From NCBI RefSeq assembly GCF_900100205.1, contig NZ_FNEQ01000006.1, positions 186,001 to 250,000 of the forward strand: 64,000 bases of DNA. Reading direction: 5' to 3'. Source of the DNA: Duganella sp. OV510 (lineage in GTDB: Bacteria > Pseudomonadota > Gammaproteobacteria > Burkholderiales > Burkholderiaceae_D). Below are positions 8,127 to 17,277 of the stretch, in pieces. Every line of letters begins with the position of its first letter. Position 1 is the first letter of the stretch. A program made the position numbers and the translations under genes. Below the pieces are notes generated by a model. It made no database searches. It saw nothing but the letters and a program-made list of their open reading frames with translations, and had not been told where the DNA came from.

Positions 8127-9833
8127 ATGTCTAGGCCAGATAAAGTCCGGCTGGGTGAAATCCTCGTGCAGCAAAAGCTGCTGTCGGAGGAACAACTGGG
8201 ACTGGCGTTGGCCGACCAAAAACGCAGCGGCCGCAAGCTGGGCCGCGTGTTTATCGAGAACGGCTATGTGACCGAAGAGCAGATCGCCAGCGCGCTAGCG
8301 CGCCAGCTCAACATTCCGTACCTGAACCTGAAGTTCTTCAACATCAATCCCGAGATCGTGCGGCTGCTGCCGGAAACCCAGGCGCGCCGCTTCCGCGCGC
8401 TGGTGCTGGAAGACCGTCGCGGTTCGCTGCTGGTCGGCATGTCCGACCCGACCGACCTGTTTGCATATGACGAGATCGTTCGCATCGTCAAACAGGACAT
8501 CGAGCTGGCAGTGGTCAACGAGACCGAGGTGATGGGAGCGATCGACCGCATCTACCGCCGCACCGAAGACATTTCCGACCTGGCGCGCGAGCTGGAGCAG
8601 GATCTGGGCGATGCCTCGGTCGACTTCGGCGCGCTGGCGGCAGCCAGCCCGAACCTGGAAGAAGCGCCGGTGGTCAAGCTGCTGCAATCGGTGTTTGACG
8701 ACGCCGCGCAGGTACGCGCCTCCGACATCCACATCGAGCCGCAGGAAGGGCGCCTGCAGATCCGCTTCCGCATCGACGGCGTGCTGCACCTGCAAACCGA
8801 ATCCGATATCAAGATCGCGCCATCGCTGGCCCTGCGCCTGAAGCTGATGTCGGACCTGGATATTTCGGAAAAGCGCTTGCCGCAGGATGGGCGCTTTGCC
8901 GTGCGCGTCAAGAATCAGCGCATCGACGTGCGTATCTCGACCATGCCGACCCAGTACGGTGAATCGGTGGTCATGCGCCTGCTGAACCAGGGCGGCACGC
9001 AGCTGAAGCTGGATGCGATCGGCATGCCGCGCGGCGTGCTGGATAAATTCCGCGCCATCATCCAGCGCCCGAACGGCCTGGTGCTGGTGACCGGGCCGAC
9101 TGGCTCCGGCAAGACCACCACGCTATATTGCGCGCTGTCCGAACTGAATTCGGTCGAGAAAAAGCTGATTACGGTGGAAGACCCGGTCGAGTACCGGCTG
9201 GCTGGCATCAACCAGGTACAGGTCAACGACAAGATCGACCTGAATTTCGCCCGCGTGCTGCGTTCGGCGCTGCGGCAAGACCCGGACATCGTGCTGGTCG
9301 GCGAGATGCGCGACCAGGAAACTGCCGCCATCGGTCTGCGCGCCGCCATGACTGGTCACCTGGTGCTGTCGACGCTGCACACCAATGACGCCGTCAGCAC
9401 GCCGCTGCGCCTGATGGACATGGGCGTGCCGCGCTACATGGTGGGCTCGTCGCTGCAGGCGGTGCTGGCACAGCGCCTGGTGCGGGTGATCTGCGAAAGT
9501 TGCACCACGCCGTATGAGCCGACGCCGACCGAGCGCGAGTGGCTGAGCCTGGAGTTGAACGACAAGGTCGACAAGGGCCGCTACTTCCATGGCAAGGGCT
9601 GCTCGCATTGCAACGGCATGGGCTATCGCGGCCGTACCGGCGTCTACGAGTTGCTGGAGATGACCAGGGCGGTGGTCGATGCGGCCAATGATCCCGATCC
9701 GTCGCACTTCCTGAAGGTGGCCAGCCAGCAGATGGCTGGCGAAACGCTGCGCCGCCATGCTGTCATGCTGGTGGTGCAGGGTCGCACGACGATTTCGGAA
9801 GCGATGCGCATCAGTAACCAGGTCGAGGAATAA
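8127..9833 (+). CDS. mshE: MSHA pilus assembly ATPase MshE, second copy
   Basis: 568 residues, first gene of the plus-strand pilus operon, preceded by a strong AAGGAG site. The N-terminus VRLGEILVQQKLLSEEQLGL followed by KLGRVFIENGYVTEEQ is a clear MshEN double repeat, the c-di-GMP-binding module. Core motifs: Walker A GPTGSGKTTTLY (K329), Asp box TVEDPVEY, Walker B DIVLVGEMRD, His box STLHTNDA, and zinc pairs CESC and CSHC. It diverges clearly from the copy at 1128 (for example in the middle linker and the zinc loop), so the two are paralogues, not a recent duplication. Three bases separate it from mshG. Confidence 0.94.
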   Translation: MSRPDKVRLGEILVQQKLLSEEQLGLALADQKRSGRKLGRVFIENGYVTEEQIASALARQLNIPYLNLKFFNINPEIVRLLPETQARRFRALVLEDRRGSLLVGMSDPTDLFAYDEIVRIVKQDIELAVVNETEVMGAIDRIYRRTEDISDLARELEQDLGDASVDFGALAAASPNLEEAPVVKLLQSVFDDAAQVRASDIHIEPQEGRLQIRFRIDGVLHLQTESDIKIAPSLALRLKLMSDLDISEKRLPQDGRFAVRVKNQRIDVRISTMPTQYGESVVMRLLNQGGTQLKLDAIGMPRGVLDKFRAIIQRPNGLVLVTGPTGSGKTTTLYCALSELNSVEKKLITVEDPVEYRLAGINQVQVNDKIDLNFARVLRSALRQDPDIVLVGEMRDQETAAIGLRAAMTGHLVLSTLHTNDAVSTPLRLMDMGVPRYMVGSSLQAVLAQRLVRVICESCTTPYEPTPTEREWLSLELNDKVDKGRYFHGKGCSHCNGMGYRGRTGVYELLEMTRAVVDAANDPDPSHFLKVASQQMAGETLRRHAVMLVVQGRTTISEAMRISNQVEE

Positions 9834-9836
9834 TCC

Positions 9837-11063
9837 GTGCCTTTTTTCGCGTACAAGGGCCGCAACGCGCGCGGCGAGCTGATGCAGGGCGTGCTGGAGG
9901 CGGCCGATAGCGGCGCTGTGGCTGACCAGTTGTTCAATACCGGCGTGACGCCGATCGAGATCGTCGTCACGCGGAAAAAAGTGGCCGATGGCGAAAGCTG
10001 GTGGGCCAAGCTGCTAGAGAAGAAGGTCACGTCGATGGACGTGCAGCTGTTCAGCCGCCAGATGTACACCTTGCTGAAGTCGGGCGTGCCCATCATGCGT
10101 GGACTGGCGGGCTTGCAGGAATCGGCGGTCAGTAAGTCGTTTGGCAAAGTCATCAAGGATCTGCGCGAGTCGCTGGACTCCGGGCGCGAACTGTCGGCGG
10201 CGATGCGCCGTCACCCGGCGGTGTTTTCGCCGTTTTACCTGTCGATGGTGAGGGTGGGGGAGATGACCGGACGGCTGGAGGAAGTATTCCTGCGATTGTT
10301 CGATCACCTGGAGTTCGACCGCGACATGCGTGAGCGCGTCAAGACGGCGACGCGTTATCCGAGCTTTGTGGTGTTTGCCATGATTGCGGCGATGGTGGTG
10401 GTGAATATTTTCGTGATCCCGGCGTTTGTTGGTGTGTTCGCCAAGTTCAATGCCGAATTGCCGCTGATGACGCGGGTGCTGATCGCCACGTCGAATTTCA
10501 CAGTGCGCTACTGGCCAGTGATGGCTGGCGCGCTGGTGGTGGGCGTGTGGGGTTTTCGTGCCTGGATAGGCACCTCCAAAGGCTTGTATCAGTGGGACAA
10601 GTTCAAACTTAAAACCCCGGTGGCGGGCAAGATCATCCTGAAGGCGACCATGGCGCGCTTTGCGCGCAGCTTTGCACTGTCGAGCCGTAGCGGCGTGCCG
10701 ATTGTGCAGGCGCTGTCGGTGGTGTCGCAGACGGTGGATAACGCCTACCTGTCGGCGCGCGTGGAGCAGATGCGCGATGGCGTCGAGCGTGGCGAGAGCA
10801 TCCTGCGCACGGCGGCGGCCGCGAATGTATTCACGCCCGTGGTGTTGCAGATGATCGCCGTGGGCGAGGAGAGCGGTTCCATCGATGATCTGATGGATGA
10901 GATTGCGCAGATGTATGAGCGCGAGGTCGATTATGAGTTGAAGACCTTGTCGGCGCAGATCGAACCAATTCTGATTGTGTTCCTGGGGATCATGGTGCTG
11001 ATCCTGGCGCTGGGTATTTTCCTGCCGATCTGGGACCTGGGCAAGGCAGCCTTGCATAAGTAA
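9837..11063 (+). CDS. mshG: MSHA inner-membrane platform protein MshG (GspF family), second copy
   Basis: 408 residues, full family length, starting at GTG with GAGGAA upstream. It opens MPFFAYKGRNARGELMQG and contains two GspF domains (FSRQMYTLLKSGVPIMRGL and FARSFALSSRSGVPIVQAL), each followed by the conserved GE-G signature (RVGEMTGRLEEVF; AVGEESGSIDDLM). Three hydrophobic segments are seen: near 175-200, near 220-245, and at the C-terminus (EPILIVFLGIMVLILALGIF). It partners MshE at 8127. The last conserved feature, a short basic tail after the third helix, is intact. Confidence 0.93.
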   Translation: MPFFAYKGRNARGELMQGVLEAADSGAVADQLFNTGVTPIEIVVTRKKVADGESWWAKLLEKKVTSMDVQLFSRQMYTLLKSGVPIMRGLAGLQESAVSKSFGKVIKDLRESLDSGRELSAAMRRHPAVFSPFYLSMVRVGEMTGRLEEVFLRLFDHLEFDRDMRERVKTATRYPSFVVFAMIAAMVVVNIFVIPAFVGVFAKFNAELPLMTRVLIATSNFTVRYWPVMAGALVVGVWGFRAWIGTSKGLYQWDKFKLKTPVAGKIILKATMARFARSFALSSRSGVPIVQALSVVSQTVDNAYLSARVEQMRDGVERGESILRTAAAANVFTPVVLQMIAVGEESGSIDDLMDEIAQMYEREVDYELKTLSAQIEPILIVFLGIMVLILALGIFLPIWDLGKAALHK

Positions 11064-11075
11064 GAGTGTTAAATC

Positions 11076-11594
11076 GTGATCTTCTTGGAAAGATTTGTGT
11101 CGGCGAAACAACGCGGCGCGAGCTTGTTAGAGTTCGCCGTATCGCTCATTGTGGTAGGCATTTTGGGCGGCTTGCTGCTACAACGCTTGTGGTATTACCA
11201 AGGCGAGGCGGAGCAAGTAGCTGTGAAGATGACTGTTGCCAATATCCGATCCGCCTTAGAAATTAAGGTGGCGCAAGCTAAATTGCCTGGAAGTAGCTTA
11301 GATTTAACCTTTTTAACCGAAGAAAATCCTTTAAATTTACTAAAAGTTAAGCCTGTCAATTATGCCGGAGAACTGTATAGCCCTAGCAAGGAAGACATCG
11401 GCGCGGGAAATTGGTGCTTCGACCGGAGTGATAAAAGCCTGATTTATTTGTTAAATAATGAAAAATCTTTCGAAGATTCCCAATCGAAACTTTTGAAATT
11501 CAAGGTAAAATTGACCCGCTTGCCCCAACGCCCCGCCAAGCCGTCAGGCGCACCAGACAACGATGGTGTGGCCTTTGAGCAAGTGAAGGACTAG
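11076..11594 (+). CDS. AT-rich type IV prepilin-like minor pilin (MshF/MshB position)
   Basis: 172 residues from a GTG start. A prepilin peptidase site is visible as KQRG followed by ASLLEFAVSLIVVGILGGLL; Glu at +5 is kept but +1 is Ala, not the usual Phe. The globular part matches no pilin subfamily I can name. Base composition is striking: roughly 11270-11520 is rich in AAA, TTA and TTT codons (around 40% GC by eye) between genes of above 60%. It lies between mshG and mshA, where Vibrio operons carry mshF and mshB. Likely a minor pseudopilin acquired or exchanged by transfer; that is inference. Confidence 0.7.
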   Translation: MIFLERFVSAKQRGASLLEFAVSLIVVGILGGLLLQRLWYYQGEAEQVAVKMTVANIRSALEIKVAQAKLPGSSLDLTFLTEENPLNLLKVKPVNYAGELYSPSKEDIGAGNWCFDRSDKSLIYLLNNEKSFEDSQSKLLKFKVKLTRLPQRPAKPSGAPDNDGVAFEQVKD

Positions 11595-11635
11595 CGCGAA
11601 CACCGCGCGGATTTTTCGACGATTTGGAGAAAGCA

Positions 11636-12160
11636 ATGAACAAGCAAGCACGCACCGCAATCCCTCAACGCGCCGCACAAAGCGGCTTCACGCTGATCGA
11701 GCTGATTGTGGTGATCGTCATCCTCGGCATCCTGGCGGCCACCGCCCTGCCAAAGTTTTCCGACCTGAGCGGCGATGCCCGCGCAGCTTCCCTGAATGCC
11801 GCTGCTGGCGCGTTGCGCTCTGCTGGCGCGATTGCTCACGGCCAGGCACTGGTTAATGGCACCGCACGCGAGGCTAGCTCTACCGTCACGCTGGAGGGAG
11901 TTTCTGTTGCCACGGTATATGGCTATCCAGCGGCGACGGCGGTGGCACTGCGTGCTGCGGCGGGCTTGAACGCTGAAGATTACCGTATCGCGACCAGCAC
12001 GGACTCTGACGTACCTACGATGAGCGCGAGTCAGTTGGCTATTCAGCCAGCTAAAAATCCAAAAGCCGCCTGCGCCATTATCTACACTGAAGCGACGGCA
12101 TCAACTCCTGCTACCGTGGAAATTCCTGTCAACACTGGTACAGCTGCTACCTGCCTGTAA
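11636..12160 (+). CDS. mshA: MSHA major pilin MshA
   Basis: 174 residues starting at the ATG after GGAGAAAGCA. Prepilin motif SG followed by FTLIELIVVIVILGILAATA, with Phe+1 and Glu+5, then PKFSDLSGDARAASLNAAAG, which is the sequence style of MshA/type IVa major pilins. Two cysteines near the C-terminus (AACAII and ATCL) can form the usual disulfide-bounded loop. It is placed as in MSHA operons, ahead of mshC and mshD. A short gap (41 bases) separates it from the minor pilin gene and has its own ribosome site, compatible with high expression. Confidence 0.92.
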   Translation: MNKQARTAIPQRAAQSGFTLIELIVVIVILGILAATALPKFSDLSGDARAASLNAAAGALRSAGAIAHGQALVNGTAREASSTVTLEGVSVATVYGYPAATAVALRAAAGLNAEDYRIATSTDSDVPTMSASQLAIQPAKNPKAACAIIYTEATASTPATVEIPVNTGTAATCL

Positions 12161-12188
12161 TTCCCGCTGCTGCTGCTGGGAAAGCAAC

Positions 12189-12746
12189 GTGAAGTTCGGC
12201 TATATTAGGCGCAGTGCCGGCTTCACGATGGTGGAGCTGATTACGGTTCTGATCGTGATGGGCATCTTGGGGGCGATAGGCGCTTCCCGGTTCTTTGATA
12301 ACAACGCGTTCGAAAACCGGGCGTATGCCGACCAGGCCAAGACCATTCTCCGCTACGCGCAAAAGCTGGCTGTCACTGGCAATCGCTTCATCTTCGTGCG
12401 TACTGACGGCGCCAGCTTTGCTGTCTGCACGACTGCCGCTTGCGGCGCCAATGATCTCATAACCGCGCCTGGCGGCAGCAATAGCGGCAGCCGCGCGACC
12501 CGCGCCGCCTGTGTGCGGAACAATGTCTACGTTGCCAGCTGGATGTGCGAAGGGAGCCCCGGCACTGTTGCTGTCGCCGGACAAGCCGGCGTCACCGCCA
12601 TCGGCTTTGACGCACTTGGCCGCCCGTACACCGTCAACAACGCCAACGTCTCAACGTCTCTTGCCAACCGTATGGACCTGACCTTCACCAGCGGCAGCAA
12701 CAGCAGCCAGATCCGCATCTGGCCGGAGACGGGCTATGTACAGTAA
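12189..12746 (+). CDS. mshC: MSHA minor pilin MshC
   Basis: 185 residues from a GTG preceded by GGAAAG. The prepilin motif is AGFTMVELITVLIVMGILGA, with Phe+1 and Glu+5. A GspH-like globular domain follows, including four cysteines (CTTAACG, RAACV, WMCEG) and the GFDALGRPYT strand often seen in MshC/GspH proteins. It overlaps the next gene mshD by 11 bases. Minor pilins of this group prime pilus assembly and form the tip complex. Confidence 0.85.
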   Translation: MKFGYIRRSAGFTMVELITVLIVMGILGAIGASRFFDNNAFENRAYADQAKTILRYAQKLAVTGNRFIFVRTDGASFAVCTTAACGANDLITAPGGSNSGSRATRAACVRNNVYVASWMCEGSPGTVAVAGQAGVTAIGFDALGRPYTVNNANVSTSLANRMDLTFTSGSNSSQIRIWPETGYVQ

Positions 12747-13359
12747 GTGCCGCCAGCGAGGTTTAACCGTCGTCGAACTGGTGATGTTCATCGTCATCGT
12801 CGGCGTGGCTGCTGCCGGCATCCTGCAAGTGATGGATCTGACCAACCGCAATAGCACCGATCCAATCCGCCGCAAGCAAGCCATGCTGATCGCCGAGGCC
12901 TATATGGAAGAAGTCCAGCAGGCGCAGTTCACCGCCTGCGATGCAGGCGATCAAAACGCTGGCACAGCTATCTACATCACGGCGCCTCCGCTGAATCCCG
13001 CGCATCCGGAACTCTATTGCGCCGGTGCAGCTGAAAATTTTGGCCCTGAAGCGAATAACGTGCGGCCATACGACAACGTCAACGACTATGCGTCAGCCAA
13101 CTACAACCAGGGCGATTCAGTGCGGCCGTTTGTGAACGCTGCCGGCGTTGATACCGACGTGACCGGCGCGCAGCTGGGGGCCGGCTTGGGTAACGTCCAG
13201 TTGAACGACTACACCACCACGCTGGCGCTGCGTAACGTCGCCCTGAACGGCATTGCCGCTGCGGACGTGCTGGAAATTACCATCACCGTGAGCTACGGCG
13301 TTGGCGAATCCGTCGTGTTGCAAGGCTACCGCACGCGCTACGAACCGAGGGCGCTATGA
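12736..13359 (+). CDS. mshD: MSHA minor pilin MshD
   Basis: 207 residues. The N-terminus QRGLTVVELVMFIVIVGVAA is a prepilin signal with Leu at +1 and Glu at +5, followed by GVAAAGILQVMDLTNRNSTD, a pattern characteristic of MshD. The body holds the paired cysteines CDAGD and LYCAGA and ends in beta strands (LEITITVSYGVGESVVLQGY). The start lies inside mshC and the stop overlaps mshO by four bases, so expression is tightly coupled to both. Confidence 0.85.
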   Translation: MYSKCRQRGLTVVELVMFIVIVGVAAAGILQVMDLTNRNSTDPIRRKQAMLIAEAYMEEVQQAQFTACDAGDQNAGTAIYITAPPLNPAHPELYCAGAAENFGPEANNVRPYDNVNDYASANYNQGDSVRPFVNAAGVDTDVTGAQLGAGLGNVQLNDYTTTLALRNVALNGIAAADVLEITITVSYGVGESVVLQGYRTRYEPRAL

Positions 13360-14255
13360 CAATGATGGTCAGACGCGCGCGCGGTTTTACGCTGGTGGAA
13401 GCCATCGTCGTCATGGTGATTACCGCCATTCTGGCCGGCGTCATGGTGCTGTTCATCCGCCGTCCGGTGCAAAGCTATGTCGACACTGCCGCCCGCGCCG
13501 ACATGGCAGATGTGGCCGAAATCGCACTGCGCCGCATGTCGCGTGAACTGCACGGCGCTGTGCCCAACAGCATACGCCTGTCTGCCGTTGGCGGCGTCTC
13601 GCTGCTGGAATTCATTCCCAGCGTTGCTGGTGGCCGCTATCTGGATGTCAGCGATGGCACGGACCCAACCGACCTCAACCTGCCAGCGCTAAGCTTCACC
13701 AACGCGAACGCCCTGCGGTTCTACGTCGTCACGCCGATGCCGGTTGCGCCATATGCGATCGCGCCTGGAGACGCCATCATCGTCTACAACCTGGGCAGCG
13801 GCATTACAGGTTCGGATGCCTATGAGAACAACGCCGCCAATCGCGCCACAGTGGGTCAGGTCGATGTGAATGGCAGGGTGATTACGATGACAGCGCCCAA
13901 CCGATTCGTCAACGGCGCTACCTCCTCGCCCAGCAAGCGCTTCATTGTTGCCCGAGCGCCTGTCACCTTTGCCTGCGTGGACAATGCCAACGGCACCGGC
14001 ACGCTGACGCGCTATACGAATTACAACTTCCGCGCTAATCAGCCGGATCTGGCGATGCTGACTGCGAATGCCAGCGCCGCGCTGATGGCTGACAACGTCC
14101 GGGGCTGCTCGTTCACCGTGCAGCAACTGGCCAACCGCAACACGGCGCTGATCGGGATAGCCATTGCGCTGGCGCGTCCAAGCCCTGGCAGCGGTGGCAA
14201 TGGCCTCGAAACCGCCACGCTGGCCCAGCAAATCCAGGTGAACAACACGCCATGA
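13356..14255 (+). CDS. mshO: MSHA minor pilin MshO
   Basis: 299 residues, the largest minor pilin of the set. Prepilin motif ARGFTLVEAIVVMVITAILA with Phe+1 and Glu+5, then MVLFIRRPVQSYVDTAARAD, a stretch recognisable in MshO. The domain is long like GspJ-type pilins. Starts with ATGA overlap on mshD and ends with ATGA overlap on mshP. Confidence 0.85.
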   Translation: MTMMVRRARGFTLVEAIVVMVITAILAGVMVLFIRRPVQSYVDTAARADMADVAEIALRRMSRELHGAVPNSIRLSAVGGVSLLEFIPSVAGGRYLDVSDGTDPTDLNLPALSFTNANALRFYVVTPMPVAPYAIAPGDAIIVYNLGSGITGSDAYENNAANRATVGQVDVNGRVITMTAPNRFVNGATSSPSKRFIVARAPVTFACVDNANGTGTLTRYTNYNFRANQPDLAMLTANASAALMADNVRGCSFTVQQLANRNTALIGIAIALARPSPGSGGNGLETATLAQQIQVNNTP

Positions 14256-14794
14256 AACAGACCTCATTCATGCGCCTGCGGGCACGCGGCAAGTCGGCTG
14301 GTGTCGCCATCGTGACCGCCATCTTCCTGCTGGTAGTGGTGGCCGGTTTGGCAGTGGCCGTGGTCTCGTTGAGCAGCTCGCAGCAGGAAGCATCTGCCAG
14401 GGACGTGCAGGCGCAGCGTGCGTACCAGGCTGCGAAGGCCGGCGTTGAATGGGCAGCATATCGCGGCCTGCGCACCAACTTCCCGGAGGGGCAGTTGCCA
14501 CCGCCACCGCAGCCGTCGGTCGCTTTGGGTTGCCCCGCAGTGGCTGGCACCAACAATTCGCCGGCGCCGATCAGCTTTGTTCCGCCGGCCACCACGCTGT
14601 CAGGATTTACCGTGACGGTGCGGGTGACGTGCGATGTGGATGGCGGCGGCGTTGGCGATCGCAGTCCGAATGACCAGACCGCGTGGCATGTGAGCATCGA
14701 GTCCACCGCCTGCAATCAGCCCGTCAACGGTGCCTGCCCGAACAACGCGCCGGGGCAGGACTATGTGCAGCGGGTGATCCGCGCGCAGCTATAA
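14252..14794 (+). CDS. mshP: MSHA accessory protein MshP (PilX-like)
   Basis: 180 residues. The N-terminus SAGVAIVTAIFLLVVVAGLA is one hydrophobic helix without the Glu+5 of a processed pilin, followed by VVSLSSSQQEASARDVQAQR and AYQAAKAGVEWAAYRGL, the sequence style of MshP and PilX proteins. Four cysteines lie in the globular part. It closes the first half of the plus-strand cluster. No large mshQ-like gene follows, unlike in Vibrio and Shewanella; instead a 118-base gap leads to mshI. Confidence 0.82.
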   Translation: MKQTSFMRLRARGKSAGVAIVTAIFLLVVVAGLAVAVVSLSSSQQEASARDVQAQRAYQAAKAGVEWAAYRGLRTNFPEGQLPPPPQPSVALGCPAVAGTNNSPAPISFVPPATTLSGFTVTVRVTCDVDGGGVGDRSPNDQTAWHVSIESTACNQPVNGACPNNAPGQDYVQRVIRAQL

Positions 14795-14871
14795 AGCTGC
14801 AATGGTGTGGGAATGTGTGTATTTTTGCAGCAGGATTGTCATTTTAGGCATGTTTTGCAGCGGAAGTTGAA

Positions 14872-14877
14872 TATAAT
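14872..14877 (+). promoter_or_regulatory. candidate -10 element before mshI
   Basis: A consensus TATAAT sits 36 bases before the mshI start, in the only gap of more than 100 bases inside the plus-strand pilus cluster. No convincing -35 box was found at 16-18 bases, so the promoter call is tentative. It would start a second transcription unit mshI-pilN-J-K-L-M-N. Confidence 0.35.
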
Positions 14878-14912
14878 CAAGCGTCTAGCGCGTAAACCTC
14901 GTGTGTTGAGAT

Positions 14913-15857
14913 ATGGGTTTTTTTAAAAGAACTAAAAAATCGGACGGCTGGCTGACAGTCACCTTCTTGCGCGACGGCGTTTGTACTGGCCGTGTGCAGC
15001 GTGTGCGCGACGCCAAGGCTGTCGTGGAAGTGGCCGCCTTCTATCCCGCGGACAGCGCTTTGTCGCCGGAAACGCTGGCACGCCTGAACAAGGAGCTGAA
15101 GGCCGGCACGTATCAATGCGGCACCATGCTCAGCGGCGGCGAATACCAGCTACTGATGGTCGACGCCCCCAACGTGCCGCAGGATGAGCTGAAAACCGCC
15201 GTGCGCTGGCGCTTGAAGGATATGCTGGACTTCCATATCGACGACGCCACCATCGACGTGCTCGACATCCCGGTCGATACGAACGCGCCATCGCGCGGCC
15301 ACTCGATGTTTGCGATTGCCGCGCGCAACACGCTGATCCAGTCGCGTCAGACGCTGTTCGGCGAAGCCAAGCTGGACCTGAACGTCATCGACATTCCCGA
15401 AATGGCGCAGCGAAATATCTCGGCCCTGCTGGAAACCGACGGCCGTGGCCTGGCCATGCTGTCCTTCGACGCCGACGGCGGCCTGCTGACCATCACCTAC
15501 AAGGCCGAGCTGTACCTGTCGCGCCGCATCGACGTCACGCTGGAGCAATTGCTGGAGCGCGATTCCGACCGCCAGCAAGCGCAGTTCGACAAGATCACGC
15601 TGGAGCTGCAACGCTCGTTGGATCACTTTGATCGCCAATTCTCTTACGTGAATGTGCTCAAGCTGCTGCTGGCGCCAACCGGCGCCGAGGGCTTGCACGA
15701 GCACCTGGCCTCCAATCTGTACATGCCGGTGGAAGCAATGACGCTGGACGATGTGTTCGACCTCTCCAAAGCACCGGAATTGAGGGACGTCGCCCAGCAA
15801 CAGCGTTTCTTCCTGACGCTGGGCGCGGCCCTTCGGCATGAGGAGGTGACGCTGTGA
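14913..15857 (+). CDS. mshI: MSHA biogenesis protein MshI (PilM-like)
   Basis: 314 residues. The opening MGFFKRTKKSDGWLTVTFLR and the sections APNVPQDELKTAVRWRLKDM and MFAIAARNTLIQSRQTLFGE follow the actin-like PilM/GspL cytoplasmic fold used by MshI. The family binds the N-terminus of the PilN-like partner, here the next gene, which overlaps by four bases (GTGA). It belongs to the inner-membrane alignment complex linking the platform to the secretin. Confidence 0.87.
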   Translation: MGFFKRTKKSDGWLTVTFLRDGVCTGRVQRVRDAKAVVEVAAFYPADSALSPETLARLNKELKAGTYQCGTMLSGGEYQLLMVDAPNVPQDELKTAVRWRLKDMLDFHIDDATIDVLDIPVDTNAPSRGHSMFAIAARNTLIQSRQTLFGEAKLDLNVIDIPEMAQRNISALLETDGRGLAMLSFDADGGLLTITYKAELYLSRRIDVTLEQLLERDSDRQQAQFDKITLELQRSLDHFDRQFSYVNVLKLLLAPTGAEGLHEHLASNLYMPVEAMTLDDVFDLSKAPELRDVAQQQRFFLTLGAALRHEEVTL

Positions 15858-16525
15858 GCCAGCAGATCAACCTGTTCAATCCGATCTTCCTCAAGCAGAA
15901 GAAGATTTTCACCGCCTTGCCGATGGCTGAGGCGCTGGGCGTCATCATCGCTGGTGCGCTGCTGCTGAACTGGTACGCCGCCAACAATGTGGACGAGCTG
16001 GAGCAATTAGCCAACGAAGGCAAGGCCACGCTGGCCAAACGCGAGCAGCAATTGATACGTGCCAATGCGCAGTTTGCGCCGCGCGCTCCGGACGCCGTGT
16101 TACAGGCCGATCTGAATGATGCCGAAGCCGAGCTTAAAGCATTACGCGATGTCTCGGCGGTGCTGCAAGGCGGCGCGCTGGGCAACACCAGCGGCTATGC
16201 TGAATACTTCCGCGCCTTCTCGCGCCAGAACGTCAACGGCCTGTGGCTCACCGGCGTCACCATCAGCGGCGCCGGCACCGACATCGGCGTGCAGGGCAGG
16301 GCCATGCAAGCGACGCTGATCCCGAACTACATCGCCCGCCTGACCGGCGAGCGCGTCATGCACGGCAAGGCTTTCGCCAGCCTGGATATCGGCCGGCCGG
16401 ACGCACCGCCGTCGCAAGCGGCTGCTGCGCCAGCACCGGCAGACACGGCACCGGCCGCAGCGGCGGCGTCGTCATTCGTTGAGTTCAGCCTGCAATCGAC
16501 GCCAGTGCAGGAGGCTGCCAAATGA
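15854..16525 (+). CDS. PilN-like alignment-complex protein (MSHA)
   Basis: 223 residues with GTG start after AGGAGG. The N-terminus MSQQINLFNPIFLKQKK contains the NLFNP-type peptide by which PilN proteins bind PilM. A single membrane helix follows (EALGVIIAGALLLNWYAA, about residues 25-43), then a coiled coil (about 45-100) and a PilN fold (NGLWLTGVTISGAGTDIGVQ), with an Ala/Pro-rich tail. Located between MshI and MshJ, it fills the PilN position of the alignment complex. Confidence 0.82.
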   Translation: MSQQINLFNPIFLKQKKIFTALPMAEALGVIIAGALLLNWYAANNVDELEQLANEGKATLAKREQQLIRANAQFAPRAPDAVLQADLNDAEAELKALRDVSAVLQGGALGNTSGYAEYFRAFSRQNVNGLWLTGVTISGAGTDIGVQGRAMQATLIPNYIARLTGERVMHGKAFASLDIGRPDAPPSQAAAAPAPADTAPAAAAASSFVEFSLQSTPVQEAAK

Positions 16526-17277
16526 AAGAGCAATTGCTGCAACAATGGATTAAGCTGAGCAGCAAGCTGGATGCGATGACGCTGCGCGAACGCGCGATGA
16601 TCTTCGCGGCAGTAGTAGCTGCCATCCTGTTCCTGATTTACACGGTGTCGGTGGAGCCTTTGCTGAGCCGGCAGAAGGTGCTGAGCTTGCAGATCAAGAG
16701 CCAGCAAAACCAGATCGCCGGCATCGATGCTGAAATCAGCGCCAAGGCGCAAACCTTTGTGGTTGATCCGGACGCCAGCACGCGCGAGCGGCTGACCAAA
16801 GTACGGCAGGAAATCGACACCACCAGCGCCGGCCTGATGGCGGTGCAAAAAGGCCTGGTGGCGCCGGACAAGATCGCGCCTTTGCTGGAGCATCTGTTGC
16901 GCGGCAATGGCAAACTGAAGCTGGTATCGATGAAGACCTTGCCGGTCGCCGGCCTGAACGAGGCGGCGCAACCGGCCAATGCTGCGACGCCGCCGGCCGC
17001 TTCAGTCGCGCCAACAACATCAGCTGCGCCGGCCGCCGCTGGCGCCAAGGCCGCTGTCGCGCCGCGCAAGCCGCGTGAGCTGCTGTACCGTCACGGCGTC
17101 GAGATCGTATTGCAAGGCAGCTACCTGGACATGATCGGCTATATGGATGCGCTGGAATCGCTGCCGGTGCAGCTGTTCTGGGGCAAAGCCCATCTGGACG
17201 CGCAGCAGTATCCGAATTCGCGCCTGACGCTGACGCTGTACACGCTGAGCCTGGACCAGAAATGGATGAAACTATGA
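16522..17277 (+). CDS. mshJ: MSHA biogenesis protein MshJ (PilO-like)
   Basis: 251 residues. A cytoplasmic start (LRERAMIFAAVVAAILFLIY, helix at about 27-45) is followed by a periplasmic coiled coil (about 50-115), an Ala/Pro-rich insert near 150-175, and a ferredoxin-like domain (HGVEIVLQGSYLDMIGYMDA). This is the MshJ/PilO arrangement. It overlaps the PilN-like gene and mshK by four bases each. Confidence 0.85.
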   Translation: MKEQLLQQWIKLSSKLDAMTLRERAMIFAAVVAAILFLIYTVSVEPLLSRQKVLSLQIKSQQNQIAGIDAEISAKAQTFVVDPDASTRERLTKVRQEIDTTSAGLMAVQKGLVAPDKIAPLLEHLLRGNGKLKLVSMKTLPVAGLNEAAQPANAATPPAASVAPTTSAAPAAAGAKAAVAPRKPRELLYRHGVEIVLQGSYLDMIGYMDALESLPVQLFWGKAHLDAQQYPNSRLTLTLYTLSLDQKWMKL

